From: Paragorgia papillata
Taxonomy: Eukaryota; Cnidaria; Anthozoa; Scleralcyonacea; Coralliidae
NCBI GenBank assembly: GCA_035771165.1
Contig: JAWNZC010000265.1
Coordinates: 3,126,001-3,190,000 of the forward strand
Length of the DNA stretch: 64,000 nucleotides
Direction: 5' to 3'
Shown: piece after piece, positions 31,396 to 44,135 of the stretch
How the letters are laid out: each line of letters starts with the position of its first letter
Numbering within the stretch: the stretch's first letter is position 1
Notes under the pieces: model-generated
The model's input: only the letters and a program-made list of their open reading frames with translations
What the model was told of the DNA's origin: nothing
Database searches by the model: none
Made by a program: the position numbers and the translations under genes

Positions 31396-32556
31396 CTTTG
31401 TTAAGGTCGAGCTCTAGAGAGGAAACAAAATAAAATGAATTTGAGATCAGACTGGTACTTTAATTACGTCATTCATCGCATGCATGCATGCCCTGGCGTA
31501 ATGCTGTAATTTTATCAACATCTTGAAATGGCCTAAAAAGATACTTTGCTAAAAAGAATTGCTAAAAAGATACTTTGATAATTTACAGTAGAGAAATGAA
31601 CTGCACTGAAAGCATTATGTTTCTTAAACCATAATATATAATTTATACCGCGGACTGAAAATGATAATGGTTGATTTTTTCAGGATATATTAATTTTCAA
31701 ACCTGCTTAGATTGGTTTACTTATTTTTTTGGTAGAATATATTTACCAAGAAATGTATTTATTCTTGATATTTCGCGCGTATGCCAGGTTTTCTCTATGG
31801 AGAAATATGACTTTACTTAAGTTATTTCAACATCTCAAAAACTGTTACCTTATAAACATCAACAACCTGTCAAAACATAATCACAAGGCGTACTATTTTC
31901 AAAATCATTTACAAAATATATGCTCTATTAATCCTGATCAATTCATACACTGTATATATCCAGACGAATGAAATAGAATTAGATAACTGGCATATTGTAA
32001 AATAACGACATAAATCAATCTTAGCAAGAACATCAACTACTAATCAATATTTTAGGTACATCGAATAAATGTGGTTTGTGACAGATAATTGATCATAGTT
32101 TTTAAGTTTATTCAAACGAAAATTTACGAATTCATATCTTGAAGCAGATTCTTGTGAGGAGAAAATGCCTCAAAACTTTGGCCCAAAAAATATCCATGGA
32201 GCCTTTTCTTCACACAATTTGGAGAAAAATTAAACCATGAAGCTCGTTCATCGAATGTAGCGTAATATTCACTTAAATTGTTTAGTTGTAATATTGAAGT
32301 AGTATTTGGTGAACAGTGTTCATATTTTTCTGAGGCTGATATGTTGGAGGAACTGGGTAAGGACCAAAAGTGACAGCTAATGACAGACTTTTACTTATGC
32401 CACCTGCTTCAGTTTGTCTGGCAACCTCAATTGAATTTTAATCAAAAGTGTTCTTCCAGAAGCCAAAGAAAGGTTTTAATAAACTTAATCTGAAAGATTG
32501 TTGTTAAGTTTAGTATATTATTAAGTAAATGAGTAAAATAAGAAAGACTTCTTACC
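31396..32556 (-). other. Probable 5' UTR intron of the minicollagen gene
   Basis: On the minus strand TTTGTTTCCTCTCTAG, a strong acceptor, ends at 31414, only 18 bases before the start codon. A matching donor CAAG|GTAAGAAG lies at 32556/32555. This implies a non-coding first exon upstream of 32556, with the promoter beyond about 32.6 kb. The intron itself shows only AT-rich sequence. Confidence 0.55.
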
Positions 32557-33883
32557 TTGAACAGAAATTCGACGAGCTGATCTTGTTCTTAACTGAGTAC
32601 GATCTAAGAAGGGACTACCAGTTGAACTAATTACTACACTGAATAGACAAAACCACGGTTCATTGCTCAAGACATACGAAACTGCAGTGACGTGAATGAT
32701 CAGTAATCTTTTAAAAACAGGTTTCATTTTGTTCGTTGATTTCAAAACAACAAATAACCTGCTGAGAAACTTAAACAATGTTAAAGAATATCAACTGTAC
32801 TTTATGGACTTATATAACGACTATAACTTATGAAACTTTCTTTCCATAAACATCTCAACAGTACTAGGATTTTGTGTAGTTGCTACTCTTTTAATGGATT
32901 AACTTTTTTCACTTTTGTTACAAGAATAAAGTGAATAGTGAATGTGTGTTTCAGTTTTGGCATAGAATGAGTGTTTTTAACCCTTTGACAGACAAGTTTC
33001 TGCAAGAGGTCCCAGTTGACAAGTAAAATCGTCTGGCGTTAGCCAGAGTAAAATATATAAGTAGGGACAAAAATGTCCGATTGCCTGTTAAAGAGTTAAT
33101 ATTGTTTTCTGAAGTCATCTTTGATATTAAAGCACTATATCAAATTCAAAAATAAATAGTTGTCCAAACGTGGTATCTTTGGCTAACTCCAAAAGTATAA
33201 GGTTACCTAACAAATTAGTTAAGGCACAGTACACTTTTGAATATAGCAAATATGCAGTTCTTGAGGATATTATAGCGTATGAATCAACATAAAGTTGTCG
33301 TGCAGTTGGACCAACCAATTGGCCAGAATTGAAGGCATTCTTTATTGCATGGATATATTTGAAACGCAATGATATTGAACGCATGCGCGTGCATGGCTAC
33401 TTCTGTCTTTCCTGCCCGCGGTGAGTCGTTCCTAATATATAGTTCACTGGTTAGAGCGCTGGACCTTAAGCCAGACCTTAACAGCATACAATGATTCGAC
33501 CTCATTTCAACTTAACGTCATATCCATACACCTAACATATACTTTCTAATAGCTGCTTCTGCAGTTTTGATTGGCTCAGCGGCTGTGAAACTTTTGGCGT
33601 CCGAACGGCAACGTTTTATTCTTGTGTTTGATTGGCGGTTTATTGAAGAACATGTATGCATATATAAGCGCCCTGATGCATGCCGTTTATTATAAGAGCC
33701 GTTTGCGACTTCTTCATTCCGCGCATGCCTACACGAAAATTACACGCGCGGAAGTGTAATTAAAATCACGCGAAATAGGAGTTACCAACGTCACAATTGA
33801 GATGATGCTTTATAATTAACGAAACGAAATGAGTTAAGCTTAGGGCAAAGGAGCTTAGTGCTAACAGTGCAAAGTTTATAAAA
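32557..33883. other. Shared upstream region, minicollagen (-) and QRICH2-like (+)
   Basis: Divergent genes face away from this stretch. It holds a dispersed-repeat copy at about 32980-33100 (GACAAGTAAAATCGTCTGGC, TTAGCCAGAGTAAAATA) and a tRNA-like scrap at 33440-33485 (GGTTAGAGCGCTGGACC). GCGCATGC-rich sequence at 33700-33780 precedes the QRICH2-like start. No TATA box is convincing. Confidence 0.45.
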
Positions 33884-36800
33884 ATGAGTGAAGAAGTTAC
33901 AGTTACTGTTCTGGATCTTCTTAATTTAGCTTTGGGTACCCCAGAGATTGGTGCTGTTAATTTTAACCTACTTCATCGTTTTCTTCTCGAGTTGGTAAAA
34001 CATTTTTCCTTGGCGAGAAAACAGATTGACATTACAGATGACATAGCTGTGCAAGCTGCTTTAGAAGAAACGAAATTAATGAGTGCACCGAGGTCTCAAA
34101 TTCAGTTGTTTTCCGGCTACAGCAGTTTAAGCGAGGCAGATGGTAAGCGATCTAGCGAAGTTCCAGGAAAGGAAAGTTTCACTGCAATGGAAACAGAAGA
34201 AAAAGATAAGAATCTTGAGATAAAAGATGGTAATGAAGATAATACAGCTAGCGAAACCGAGCAAAGAGAAATGAAAAGCACGGATGAAAAAAACAAGAAA
34301 GATGAAACCGCGAAACAACGCACAGAAAGAGAAATGAAAAGCAACGATGAAAAAGACAAGAATGATGAAACCGCGAAACAACACGGTGAAAGAGAAATGA
34401 AAAGCACGGATGAAAAAGACAAAGATGAAACCGCGAAACAACACGGTGAACGCGAAATGAAAAGCACGGATGAAAAAGACAAAGATGAAACCGCGAAACA
34501 ACACGGTGAACGCGAAATGAAAAGCACGGATGAAAAAGACAAGAAAGATGAAACCGCGAAACAACGCACAGAAAAAGAAACAAAAAGCAACGATGAAAAA
34601 GACAAGAAGGATGAAACCGCGAAACAACACGCAGACTCTATTCTTTTAAGACGCTCACCAGTGGTGAAAAGCAGAAGTCCATCTCCTCAGTCTAGAAACG
34701 TTTCTGCCGTCACAAAGGGAAGCAAACGTTCTTCTCCTGGTACGAGCAGAAATGATATTCGTAGAAAGAGTTTCCTAGAAATGACTGCTCCAGGTATTAT
34801 TCAACTGGAAAGAAAAATGTCTATTCTTGAAGCTAAAATAGAGGCTTTGGGAGCAACGCCGACCAATTTGGAAATCGTCCAACAAGCACGTGGCTTGCAA
34901 AGAGACAGCAGCACTAGCAATACAACGGCTGCTGGCGACATGTGGCATACTATGAATATAGTTCGCAGGATTGAAGTTGCCGAGGGCGCTATTAATGGGA
35001 TGACTGCAATGCTTGATGATATTAGTGAACAGCTGAGAAATATGAAAGATAATTCGTTGGAACAACGTCTTGACGAACTTTCGAGCGAACCAAAGAAAAA
35101 CCTCGAGAAAAAGCAATCAACAAAAAATATTGATGTTGAAGATTTGGAGCAGATTCAAAAGAAGTTGTCAGCTGTTGACGAAAAGTTAAGTGGAATGGTT
35201 TGCAAAAATGATCTTAAAAAATATTTAACAGTTGAGAAGATGAACAAAATTGTTGATTTAAAGCTTAGGAATATTCATCAAGCTCCTATTCAGACTGCCG
35301 CACCGACAGACGCGGGAAATGAGCAAGAAACAACCACTCAACAAGAGATAAATGAGCCAGAGACAACTGAACAAGAGATAAATGAGGAAAAGACAACTGA
35401 ACAAGAGATAAATGAGGCAAAGACAAATGAGGCAAAGACAACCGACCAAGACACAACTGAGACAAAGACAACCGACCAAGACACAACTGAGGCAGACACA
35501 ACTGACCAAGACACAACTGACCAAGACACAACTGACCAAGACAGTTGTCGTCTGAACATAAACACCGAAGCAGTAGAAGAGCTGGTCCAAAACTGGTCTG
35601 AATTTCGCGAAGAAATGTCGCAGAAGATTGCTGAAATTCTAGAAAGTTTATCGAATGCCGTCGACAAAAGTGCTTTGTTGGATTTGAAAACAGAAATCAG
35701 TGAGCTATTGGAGTCTAGATCTCGTTCTTCTTCAAATAATCAAGAATCACTCGTAGGAGCAGAGGATTTGCAAAAACTGAAAAATGTAATTGAAAAGAAA
35801 TTACAATCTACGGAGAAAGATTTAGAAGAAATGAAGAAAAACTTTTTCTCTTTTTATGAAATGAAAGCGACTGTGGCGGACCTTAAAGATTCTGAAGATC
35901 TTATGAAATGCGACATTGAAAATATCCAAAAAGAACTTTTAAAAGTAACAAAGCAACTGGACGACGAACAAGGTGAGAATGGCAAAGTTCTCTTATGTAC
36001 AGACAGGGGGTGGCGGAACATTTTTCTAAGGGGGGGGGGCTTTTTTGACAAAAAGAATGTAAAAGGTTTAAATTACAGACCTTTAGATTGGTTGTATGTT
36101 CCGGTCCATAAGACCAAAATCTAGTTCCTGACCAGACGCCTTCCTATATAATTTTTTCTAGAGCGCAAATAATCCGTATCTCAAGCAAATAATTTGGATT
36201 ATCTATCATTCAAATCGTTTCTATCACGAATTCTGATTGGTTAATTCACCTGCAAATAACTGAGTGCAATCAATTGTCTGCTGCAAATAATTTGCGGAGC
36301 CTGCGCACTAAGGATAGCTGCGAATAATTTTCGTACACTTGTTTTCAAACATGGCCCGTTCATGGCGGCTAGTTTTCCTCAGCTGCCCGAGGAGATAATC
36401 GAGAGTATTTGGAAGCAAGGACAAGCCATAACACGAAATACAAATATTTCAGAAAAGACATACTTAAAAGGAAGATTTAGTGAGATAAAAGGCAAGACTT
36501 ATGCCAACAAAAAGTTAGTTTTATTTACCGCGTGGGCAAAGCGGACGTAATGATAAACAGTCTTAACTCCAATAGACCATTTGACGTGAGATGGCGTTGG
36601 GTGACTACAACTACCAGAATGCTTTGCCAGTATTCTAGGGTTCAGGCTAAAAGGGATGACTCAAAAGGACCCGTCCAGTCCTTTCGCGGCTTTTCCGAAA
36701 TATGTCGTCAAATTTGTGGTCTCAAGATTTTGGCAATCTTTTCGACACCCTAACCGCAACAAAAACAGACTAATTAGAAATATGGTTTACCGCCTAACTT

Positions 36801-39800
36801 TGACAATGTATTTTGGAAAAGTCACGAAAGGACTGGACGGCTCCCTTTGAGTGATCCCTTTTAGCCGAAATACTAGAATACTAGCAAAGCATTCTGGTAG
36901 TTGTAGTCACTCCAACGCCATCTCACGTCATCGTGCAAATGGCCTATTAAAGACATCGAATTCTACGCATGCATGTGTTGCGGCCGAAAATACGAGAATG
37001 ATGTCATAAAACTATACAGGAAATACCGGTCATACATGTCAACCTAGCAATGCCTGCAAAGAATTATGGTATAATATACCTGCCGCCATTTTTTTACGAT
37101 AAATTGTGACGTTAATTGACACACAGAGCTGCGTATTGAACTAAATAAGAGGTCGTTCATATGGGGTGGGCTAGCCCAACCTCATTCCCAGCGGAGATAA
37201 GGGCCCTGGGAACGAGGTTGGGGCTAGCCCCAGTTACACCGGGCTGATTTTAAGTCACGAAAATCTTTCTATGACTGCAAAAAAGAATTACCTTAGAATA
37301 CCCTTTGTGCTTTACTTACAGAAAGACGAAGGCAATTTTGCTTTGTTATATCATTCTGCCTTACTCAAATAGTCGTAATAAGATTTTCGTGACATAAAAT
37401 CAGCCCTTACCGGGCTAGCCCCCCCCCCCCCCCTCATATGAACAGCCCCTAAGTCTGGCGTTATTCGGGGAAAGCCACAAATACATCTTTGGTGCTATTT
37501 AGTTGATTTATTGTGTGCTTGCAATTAACTACTATTATATGTCAAACAAACTTATGTCTAAATGTCTCGGCTACGGCCCGGGTTTAGGCCACGTTCCACG
37601 TTTACATTAGTATTACCGTAATACCGTACGGTGGTGGTCCAGATTGGGGTGAGCGTTCCGTAGCAAAAAAATCGTCTGTTTACACTATAACGCTACGGTA
37701 AATTTACCATAGCGTAGTGATTTGTAGCCGGACTGCTAAGCGTAGTGACTACACTAGCTAGTGAGTTTTCAAAAGACTGACCGTACCGTAATATTGTAAA
37801 AGGGGCCTTACATAAACTTTGCATCGGAGAATGTGCTCGAAAAACTGCTTGAAACGTCAATATTTCTTTATCAAAACTATTCTCGGCAGTTTATCACCAT
37901 TGTCTACACAACACTCTACTTTTCTCTATAAACACGAGCCGCCATCTTAATTATATTTAAGAAATGGAAAACATTTTCCGAGGGGAAGTTTGGGAGAACG
38001 AGAAATTACAGTGAACACGAGCCAGCTGGGCGAGTGTTTCCACACTATTTCGAGTTCTTCCAAACTTCCACAAGTTCTATCTAAACCATTGTCTACGCAA
38101 CACTCTACTTTTCGATTTCTGTATAAACACGAGCCGCCATCTTAATTATATATAACTTTAATAAAAGTTTTTTTATTCTTTCTATTTTAGAAGCCAGGTG
38201 CTCGTTTGGGAGCTCCAGTGGTCGAAAGAATTCATTTAATATTTCTGATAGTGAGGAATTTCACAACGTGCGTGCTGGCATCTTGGAGATGAGAAATGAG
38301 ATTGAAAAACTAGCTGCTGCAATGGGGCAGATTCTTGACGATCAAAACAAGAAACAGTTACATCTGGACGCTTTATACGGTCATGTTGATCATCTTGAAA
38401 ACATCAAAGCTGATAGACAACAATTAAATCGAGAAATTGACGTCAAAGCTGATCGAAAAGATTTGGAAAAGAAAATCAGTCAGGACAAATTCAACAACAG
38501 CATTGGTTGTCTTGATCAGTCTGTGCAGAATTTAATGCAGAAGTTGGTTGGGCACGTGAGTAATCTATACGTTATTGTAATTTTACAGTCAGTTTCAGGT
38601 TGCTTTTGACGGAAATGTTTTTTGTTCGAAAGTTTGCAAGTTTTGTTTTGAACTAGGCATTTGACTGGCTACTAGCAACTTAGTAGCCAATGAAATGCAA
38701 ACTTCGGAACGAATTTCTAAACATTTCCGTCAGAAGCAACCTGAAACCGACTGTAAAAATAATTCATGAAGAAAATTCAAAAGAGATGAATGTTTAATCA
38801 GATATATATTCGTAATTAAGCTAAAATATTTGAACGTTTATATACCAAACATCTGCATGTTATACGTAAGAGCAAGCTTGCATATGTTTCACATGCCATA
38901 CCATGCCTCTTAACCTCACACACTGACCTCACTTAATTAAACTACATTTTGTAATTTATGCAAACGCTGCTGCTTAGGAAGTATATACGACTATATGAAT
39001 TTGTAACCTTGCATTTTTATCCAAGCCTCAGTAGTCCGTAACTCCGTGGTTAGAGCGTGTAACTGGTCATCAAAAAGTTGCAGGTCAGTCCATTTCTGTC
39101 TGGGGCTCAGAAGCATTTTCTGACGTCTACCAAACGACTATTACATTACACCAATCTTATAGGCCAGTTGCACAATGTTGCGCGCGCATCATTTGGTAGG
39201 CCACATGCATTAAAACTAGATAGAAATAATTCCTGATGCTAATATCTTCTTTCACTTGTTATGCCTATGGCCCGCCAAAATTATGCGTGCGCATGATCGT
39301 GCAACTCGTGTATACACATGTACAAAATGTACACGTATCATTTTTAAGGTCAAAATTAGTCTTTGAGAGGAAATTATAGCAAGAAATCAATATTTATTCA
39401 ACAGATTGTATTCCCATAAATAAAATGGTTCTTCTCTGTTCAAAAACCCAACCCACGCGTTTAAAGTCAGCTAAAATTATAATCTTCTCGGCAGTCGTTT
39501 GTAACTAAATTAAAGAGATCTTTGAGTTGTGTATAACAGCCCATTTTTGTTTTCTTCTTGATAGGAAGCATCTCTAAAGCAAGCTATCAACCACATCACT
39601 TCAGATGTCAATTCCAAACTTGACAAGGTGGATTTAAATCCAATGAAAAATTACTTTGAAGATAAACTAAAAGATCTTCATTCAAGAGTGGAGAAAAAGC
39701 CAAATGAAGAGAAGACTTCAGCTGCAGGAACTCGTTCTTTATTGCTCCAAAATGCGAACTGTATTTCTTGTGATAGACCTGTCAAGGTTTATCGTGAAGG

Positions 39801-41261
39801 TGCAAAACTTCCTTCTCTTCCGTTTGCTAATTCTTTTCCTGGAAGTAAATCATCTCGAGCTGTTACGACATTCGAGCTGGCTGATGTACGTCAACAAATG
39901 TTTCAAGGTCAGAGTCCTCACAACAAGGAACGTCTTGAGTCACTTGGACAGACCAAGGTTCAAAATGAGCTCGTCAAGTTGGGGTAAGAAAATAAAAATA
40001 ACTATTACATAAACAACGCATTAACTACCTCCTAATTTTTTACTAACTTTTCACATCTAGCTTAGTATTAAAGATGTGCTTAAACATATTTGCGCATTTA
40101 AATAAGACTAATTACCGCGGGACCAGTTGCGCCAAAATACAACATCAATGATTTGATTCGGGTGCGATTTTAGCTAAAATTAGGCTTCCAATTATAATCC
40201 TACACTCGAAATATTTCTTTACCATAAATTCCTAGAACATGCAGTTTAATCAGTTAAACGCTGAATATGAATATTACTATTGTGATATATACCCAATACT
40301 TTCCCCGCAGTTACAGGACTACATTACTTATGCTAATCGACTCCAGCTGGAAGGCCTTGGTGTTCACAACTGATCTAATATAAAGCGTACTAAAGAAACA
40401 GGTTAATGGCAGCTCGCAGCGAGTACGTGCATCTAACTAAAGACAACTCATTACGATAAGTGCACGGATCCGCGGGGAGGACTGTTGTGATTGTTCCAAC
40501 AGAAAAGTGAAGCTCCTTTTAATAAATGCTCTGAAGTTTAACAGGTTTCCAGAACATATCTCAATTGTACGTTATTAGTGTTTTCAGCTTGAGTTGGTAG
40601 AGTTTTTTCGTATGTTTTTGCTGTACAAGCTGTCGTAAGTTAAACTCAGAGAAAAACTCTGAGCTCCAGACAGGACTCGAACCCACAACCTTCAGAGTTT
40701 TTGTCTGAGTTTAACTTACAACAGCTTGTACAGTAAAAACATACGAAAAAACTATATCTCAATAACTCAATTGACTTTATTTTGACGAGGCAACCATCTT
40801 CTGTACCTCACACTACCTATATGTACGAACCTGTCGCTATTTTCGTGGTTTTAATCGAACTACTTAAATGGTCGGTTTTGAAGTCTGTGGAGGAAATATT
40901 TGCTAGTAATCTACAACGCATGACGTAATATAATCTCAGTTATTCTTATGTTTCAAGGGCCATAAAAGACGTCGATGATTTACCTGAATTACCCAACCGA
41001 CCTTGCGGTGGAAATCATACTTTGACGTGCCCAGAAAAGAGAACAACCATTCGTATCAACAAAGCCTATCGCGAAGATCTTCATTTTATTGCTCAACTTT
41101 CACAGAAAAATCTTAGTATTGTCGATATATTAGGATACGACGGACATGTTTATAAAGGTCACGTTACTCAGCTGCCAGCAATCCCAGAAATTCCAAAAAC
41201 TACAATGGGACGACGATCAACTTCAGGATCTGGTCGCCCGCGAACCAGCAGCCCAGTTTAA
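33884..41261 (+). CDS. QRICH2: QRICH2-like coiled-coil protein (DUF4795 family)
   Basis: QRICH2 proteins are sperm-flagellum components. Exons 33884-35972, 38191-38555, 39565-39983 and 40958-41261 join in phase to 1058 residues. Seen: the conserved N-terminal motif LDLLNLALGTPEIGAVNF (10-27); six ~20-residue Lys/Glu/Asp repeats with DEKDKDETAKQ (129-250); a Ser/Arg linker; helical stretches likely to be coiled coils; a second Thr-rich repeat (EQEINE, TTDQDTTE; about 485-545); then the C-terminal domain with NCISCDRPV (Cys884, Cys887), LADVRQQMFQGQ and a basic Ser-rich end. The long glutamine-rich region of mammalian QRICH2 is absent, replaced by these charged repeats. The last intron uses a CAAG acceptor. 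The assignment rests on the N-terminal motif and the CISCDRP domain; the flagellar role is inferred from the family. Confidence 0.86.
34268..34635 (+). repeat. Coding minisatellite in QRICH2-like exon 1
   Basis: Six ~60-63-bp units encode EMKSTDEKDKDETAKQHGER-type repeats. The two central units are almost identical in DNA, so the array has expanded or been homogenised recently. Long minus-strand frames over it are shadows. Confidence 0.95.
36570..36950. mobile_element. Fold-back MITE, QRICH2-like intron 1
   Basis: CCATTTGACGTGAGATGGCG...GACTACAACTACCAGAATGC at the left pairs with GCATTCTGGTAGTTGTAGTC...CGCCATCTCACGTCA at the right. CCGTCCAGTCCTTTCG also pairs with CGAAAGGACTGGACGG. Confidence 0.85.
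37155..37450. mobile_element. MITE with GGGCTAGCCC inverted blocks
   Basis: The ends GTTCATATGGGG and CCCCTCATATGAAC are inverted. GGGCTGATTTTAAGTCACGA pairs with CGTGACATAAAATCAGCCC. An inner hairpin CCAACCTCATTCCCAG/CTGGGAACGAGGTTGG lies at the left. A poly(C) run at 37421-37434 may be an assembly weak point. Confidence 0.75.
37800..38160. repeat. Penelope-type scrap and fold-back remnants before QRICH2-like exon 2
   Basis: CTTGAAACGTCAATATTTCT followed by TCTACACAACACTCTACTTT matches the sequences beside the hammerhead-like motifs at 57.5 and 63.4 kb. TAAACACGAGCCGCCATCTT occurs twice (about 37928 and 38120), bracketing a partly inverted segment. Confidence 0.5.
38588..38765. mobile_element. 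Palindromic MITE, QRICH2-like intron 2
   Basis: TTACAGTCAGTTTCAGGTTG pairs with CAACCTGAAACCGACTGTAA. TGACGGAAATGTTT pairs with AAACATTTCCGTCA. It sits 33 bp after the exon 2 donor. Confidence 0.9.
39040..39120 (+). mobile_element. Degenerate tRNA-like SINE head
   Basis: CTCCGTGGTTAGAGCGTGTA resembles an A box region and GTTGCAGGTCAGTCC a decayed B box, followed by CTGGGGCTCAG. Confidence 0.4.
40569..40755. mobile_element. Collapsed dimer of the tRNA-headed SINE
   Basis: The minus arm retains GTACGTTATTAGTG, the CTGTACAAGCTGTCG tail, CTGAGCTCCAGACAGG and the B box GGACTCGAACCC. The plus arm retains only the tail (CAGAGTTTTTGTCTGAG, ACAGCTTGTACAG, ACATACG). The centre of the dimer is lost. 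It lies in QRICH2-like intron 3. Confidence 0.75.
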
Positions 41262-42144
41262 TACTCCTTACTAGTTGCCCTGTATATACACTCGGGACAA
41301 AACCTGGCTATATTACTTTAATTGTTTTATAAATACCGTATATGCACTTGGGGAAAAGCAGGCTATATATTACTTAATGTTTTGTAAATACCGTATGAAA
41401 CTGGAATAATATTTAAATACAGTATACACTTATCATCGTATGAAGATAGTTAAACTTTACAAGCATTCTCAAATAACAATTCTTTATCTTATACACTTAA
41501 TTCTGATCGCGAGCGAAAAACATCGAGATTCTCGGGAAAACAAAACATTTAGTTTTTTCCCGAGGGATCAGCCATTATTAATTGCTTTGTTTATACTGTA
41601 TAGCTGGTTTTTTGTTGGATTTTTGCTTGATTTAGGCATAGTTAGCGGAGGGGGATGGTTTGGAAGCTCCATTGTCTTTCAAGATTATGCAATGGCCATG
41701 TTATTGTGTTCATGTTGGAGGAAGGCAGTTGGTTGAAGAACGGAAATTATATGGACACGACGTGACGACGAAGGACTACACAACGAACAAAGGACTTACA
41801 ACACGTGACGACGAAGGACTGCACTAATTAAACCCGAACGTTGCTATTGGATGACTGCTTCATTATACAGAAAATACAATACGTTCAGTGACCGTGAAAT
41901 TAAACAAATTGAACAAAACCATAGAACAATGACTTTTGCCGAGTTTCCAAACCATCTCCCTCCACTAACTATGATTTAGGCCGTTTAGCTAGACTTTCAC
42001 TAAGCAGTTGTGACCTGAGCGGGCAACAGTGCCCGCGCGGGAAACATAATGCCACGTGACCATAAATGAACCAATAGCAGTCTTGAGTTACAACTAGCAA
42101 AGACCTAGCTATATAACAATGTCTATTGTTGCCTGATATCTTGC

Positions 42145-42315
42145 GATATTATAGACCTTATTCATAAATGGCCGCCGATTTAAAATCCTGTGCATATAAA
42201 TTAGCCCCTCTGACCTCGTTTTAGAGTAAATATTCTTTTGAATTTCGTCAATGAAAACGAGTTCAGAGGGGCTAATTTATATGCACATAAAAAATAGTAA
42301 TCCCAATGAGCCAAT
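42145..42315. mobile_element. MITE, ATAGACCTTATTCA family, copy 1
   Basis: GCATATAAATTAGCCCCTCT pairs with AGAGGGGCTAATTTATATGC. The left end reads ATAGACCTTATTCATAAATG followed by GCCGCC. The right end has lost the matching GGCG..TGAATAAGGTCTAT block kept in copy 3. Confidence 0.8.
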
Positions 42316-43074
42316 GATATAATTTAGACCCTTTTAATAAGTACAGAGTACGTCATTTTCAGCCTTTTGAATTCTATTGAAAATATACGAAATTGAAAAG
42401 AATTAAAAAGAAAAATTGAAAAGAAATTGACGTCATAGGATGGAAATTACGTATTCTATACTGAAGGGTCTATTAATAAGGTTGAAAAGATAATCACACC
42501 GCAAAAAAATCAGGTGAACTGCTCTGCGGGAATGACCTTTAATTTGGGGATAATGGACCTCTTGAAGTTGTAATGCATTGTGGTTTCTCCAGTGTAACGA
42601 TGGTTGTGTAGTACTAGTGTGGGAATAGCTGAGTTGTGGTTTTTGCATGCAGGATTCAAGATTATATGGTTTCTACTTTCTATTCATGAGTCTTCAATAT
42701 ATGGCCTCGGTAATTTTCTTTTTCCCTCCATGCTGAATCTGGGTATTTTTTTTATCAGAATTAACAAGAATAGGCGCGCAATGCGTGTACCATTCTCGTC
42801 CCAAGAGGCCACGATCCTTTTGGTCAGCGCCAAAAATGACTATAAGGATCGTGGCTTTTGGGAACGTACACCATGCACAACCGCTTCTGACTGGACGCTC
42901 GCTCCAGCGAACACGGTAGCGCGTTGAGATCCTGGGTACCATTGCTTCATCTCAAGTTGTAGACTATATTTTGATTCCTTAGAAACTCAGATTGACAGAG
43001 AGGAAATGATTCTACGAAGATTCAAAAGACCTTATTTTGAAATAGCGCGCACTTTAAAATTATTATATAAATAT

Positions 43075-43292
43075 ATAAATTTAGCCTGCGTAGCAGGCGT
43101 TGCTGGATGAGGGGACTGGGGAGAGTGCTTAGATGTAACTTAGATGTAACTATATGCCTTTATGACCTCGTTTTAAAGTAAAAATTATTTTGAATTTCCC
43201 ACATGAAAACGAGTTCATGCATAAGGGCTAGTTTATATTTATTTGTATATGAAAGAAAATTAACTCGGTCATTTTGGAATAAGGTCTATAAC
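43075..43292. mobile_element. MITE, ATAGACCTTATTCA family, copy 2 (disrupted)
   Basis: TGACCTCGTTTTAAAGTAAA, GAAAACGAGTTCATG and TGGAATAAGGTCTATA match copies 1 and 3. The left arm is replaced by unrelated sequence and a short ACTTAGATGTA duplication. Confidence 0.65.
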
Positions 43293-43854
43293 CTTTACTT
43301 CTGTTGGAAAGATTTGTTGAAACATTTTGCACTACGCGAATATACCGTAATTTTTCTTAATTTGTGCTCCGCGCGCTTTTAATAACGCGGTGATGTACGT
43401 TTTAACTTTCTGCCAATTGTCTGCGTCAGGGACCACGGTCAGAACTAAATTGAAGAGGGTAATCTTCCGAAAATACTTATTTGGCAACGTATAAAAACCA
43501 CTTTAAAACAAGTTAGATTAATTAGTTCTGCTTATAAATCTGGAGCGATGCTTCTTGATAAAAAAGGTTGATATCGAAACAGTATTTTTCTTGAAAAACG
43601 AAAAATGTTATATTTTGTAATAAGGGCCCCTCTTTAATTAATTCAGAAAATACAGTACGTGAAGGCTTTATACTGATTGTCAAATTGAAATATAATTTTT
43701 GTTTATCATATTGACAGGCCTTATATTTATAAACAAGGTGCTCATATAATCGAGATTATATACAAAACACAAATATCTTTCAATGAAAAGTGTGGAAGAG
43801 CAAATTGTGAAGTTGGAGCTTTAAACTCTATAATTTTGACACCCAATTCATAAA

Positions 43855-44135
43855 CTTTAAAGGTGAGATAATACGGGCGACATTTTTCTTCAACTTGCAA
43901 CGCAAAAAGCGTTGTTCTTGCACGTATTACCACCCACCGTTAACATTACAACGCAACAATGATTTTGTTGCAAGTTGAAAAAATTTGTTGAAAAAAAGTA
44001 GACTCCAGTTCTACTTGCAACAAAGTCATTGTTGCGTGACAATGTTTAAGGTGGGCGATAATACGTGCAACAACGCTTTTCAAATTGCAACGCAACAATG
44101 TTGCAGCAATTTGTTGCTCGTATTACTCAGTTTGT
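43855..44135. mobile_element. MITE rich in GCAACAATG / CATTGTTGC
   Basis: Repeated TTGCAACGCAACAATG and complements, with AAAGGTGAGATAATACGGGC and TAAGGTGGGCGATAATACGT in direct order, make a mosaic of short inverted blocks similar in style to 8785-9080. Confidence 0.55.

Noticed and set aside
34117..35667. Seven minus-strand frames of 80-167 codons
   Set aside because: Shadows of the repeat-rich QRICH2-like exon. They are Ser/Cys/Leu/Phe-rich low-complexity with no motif.
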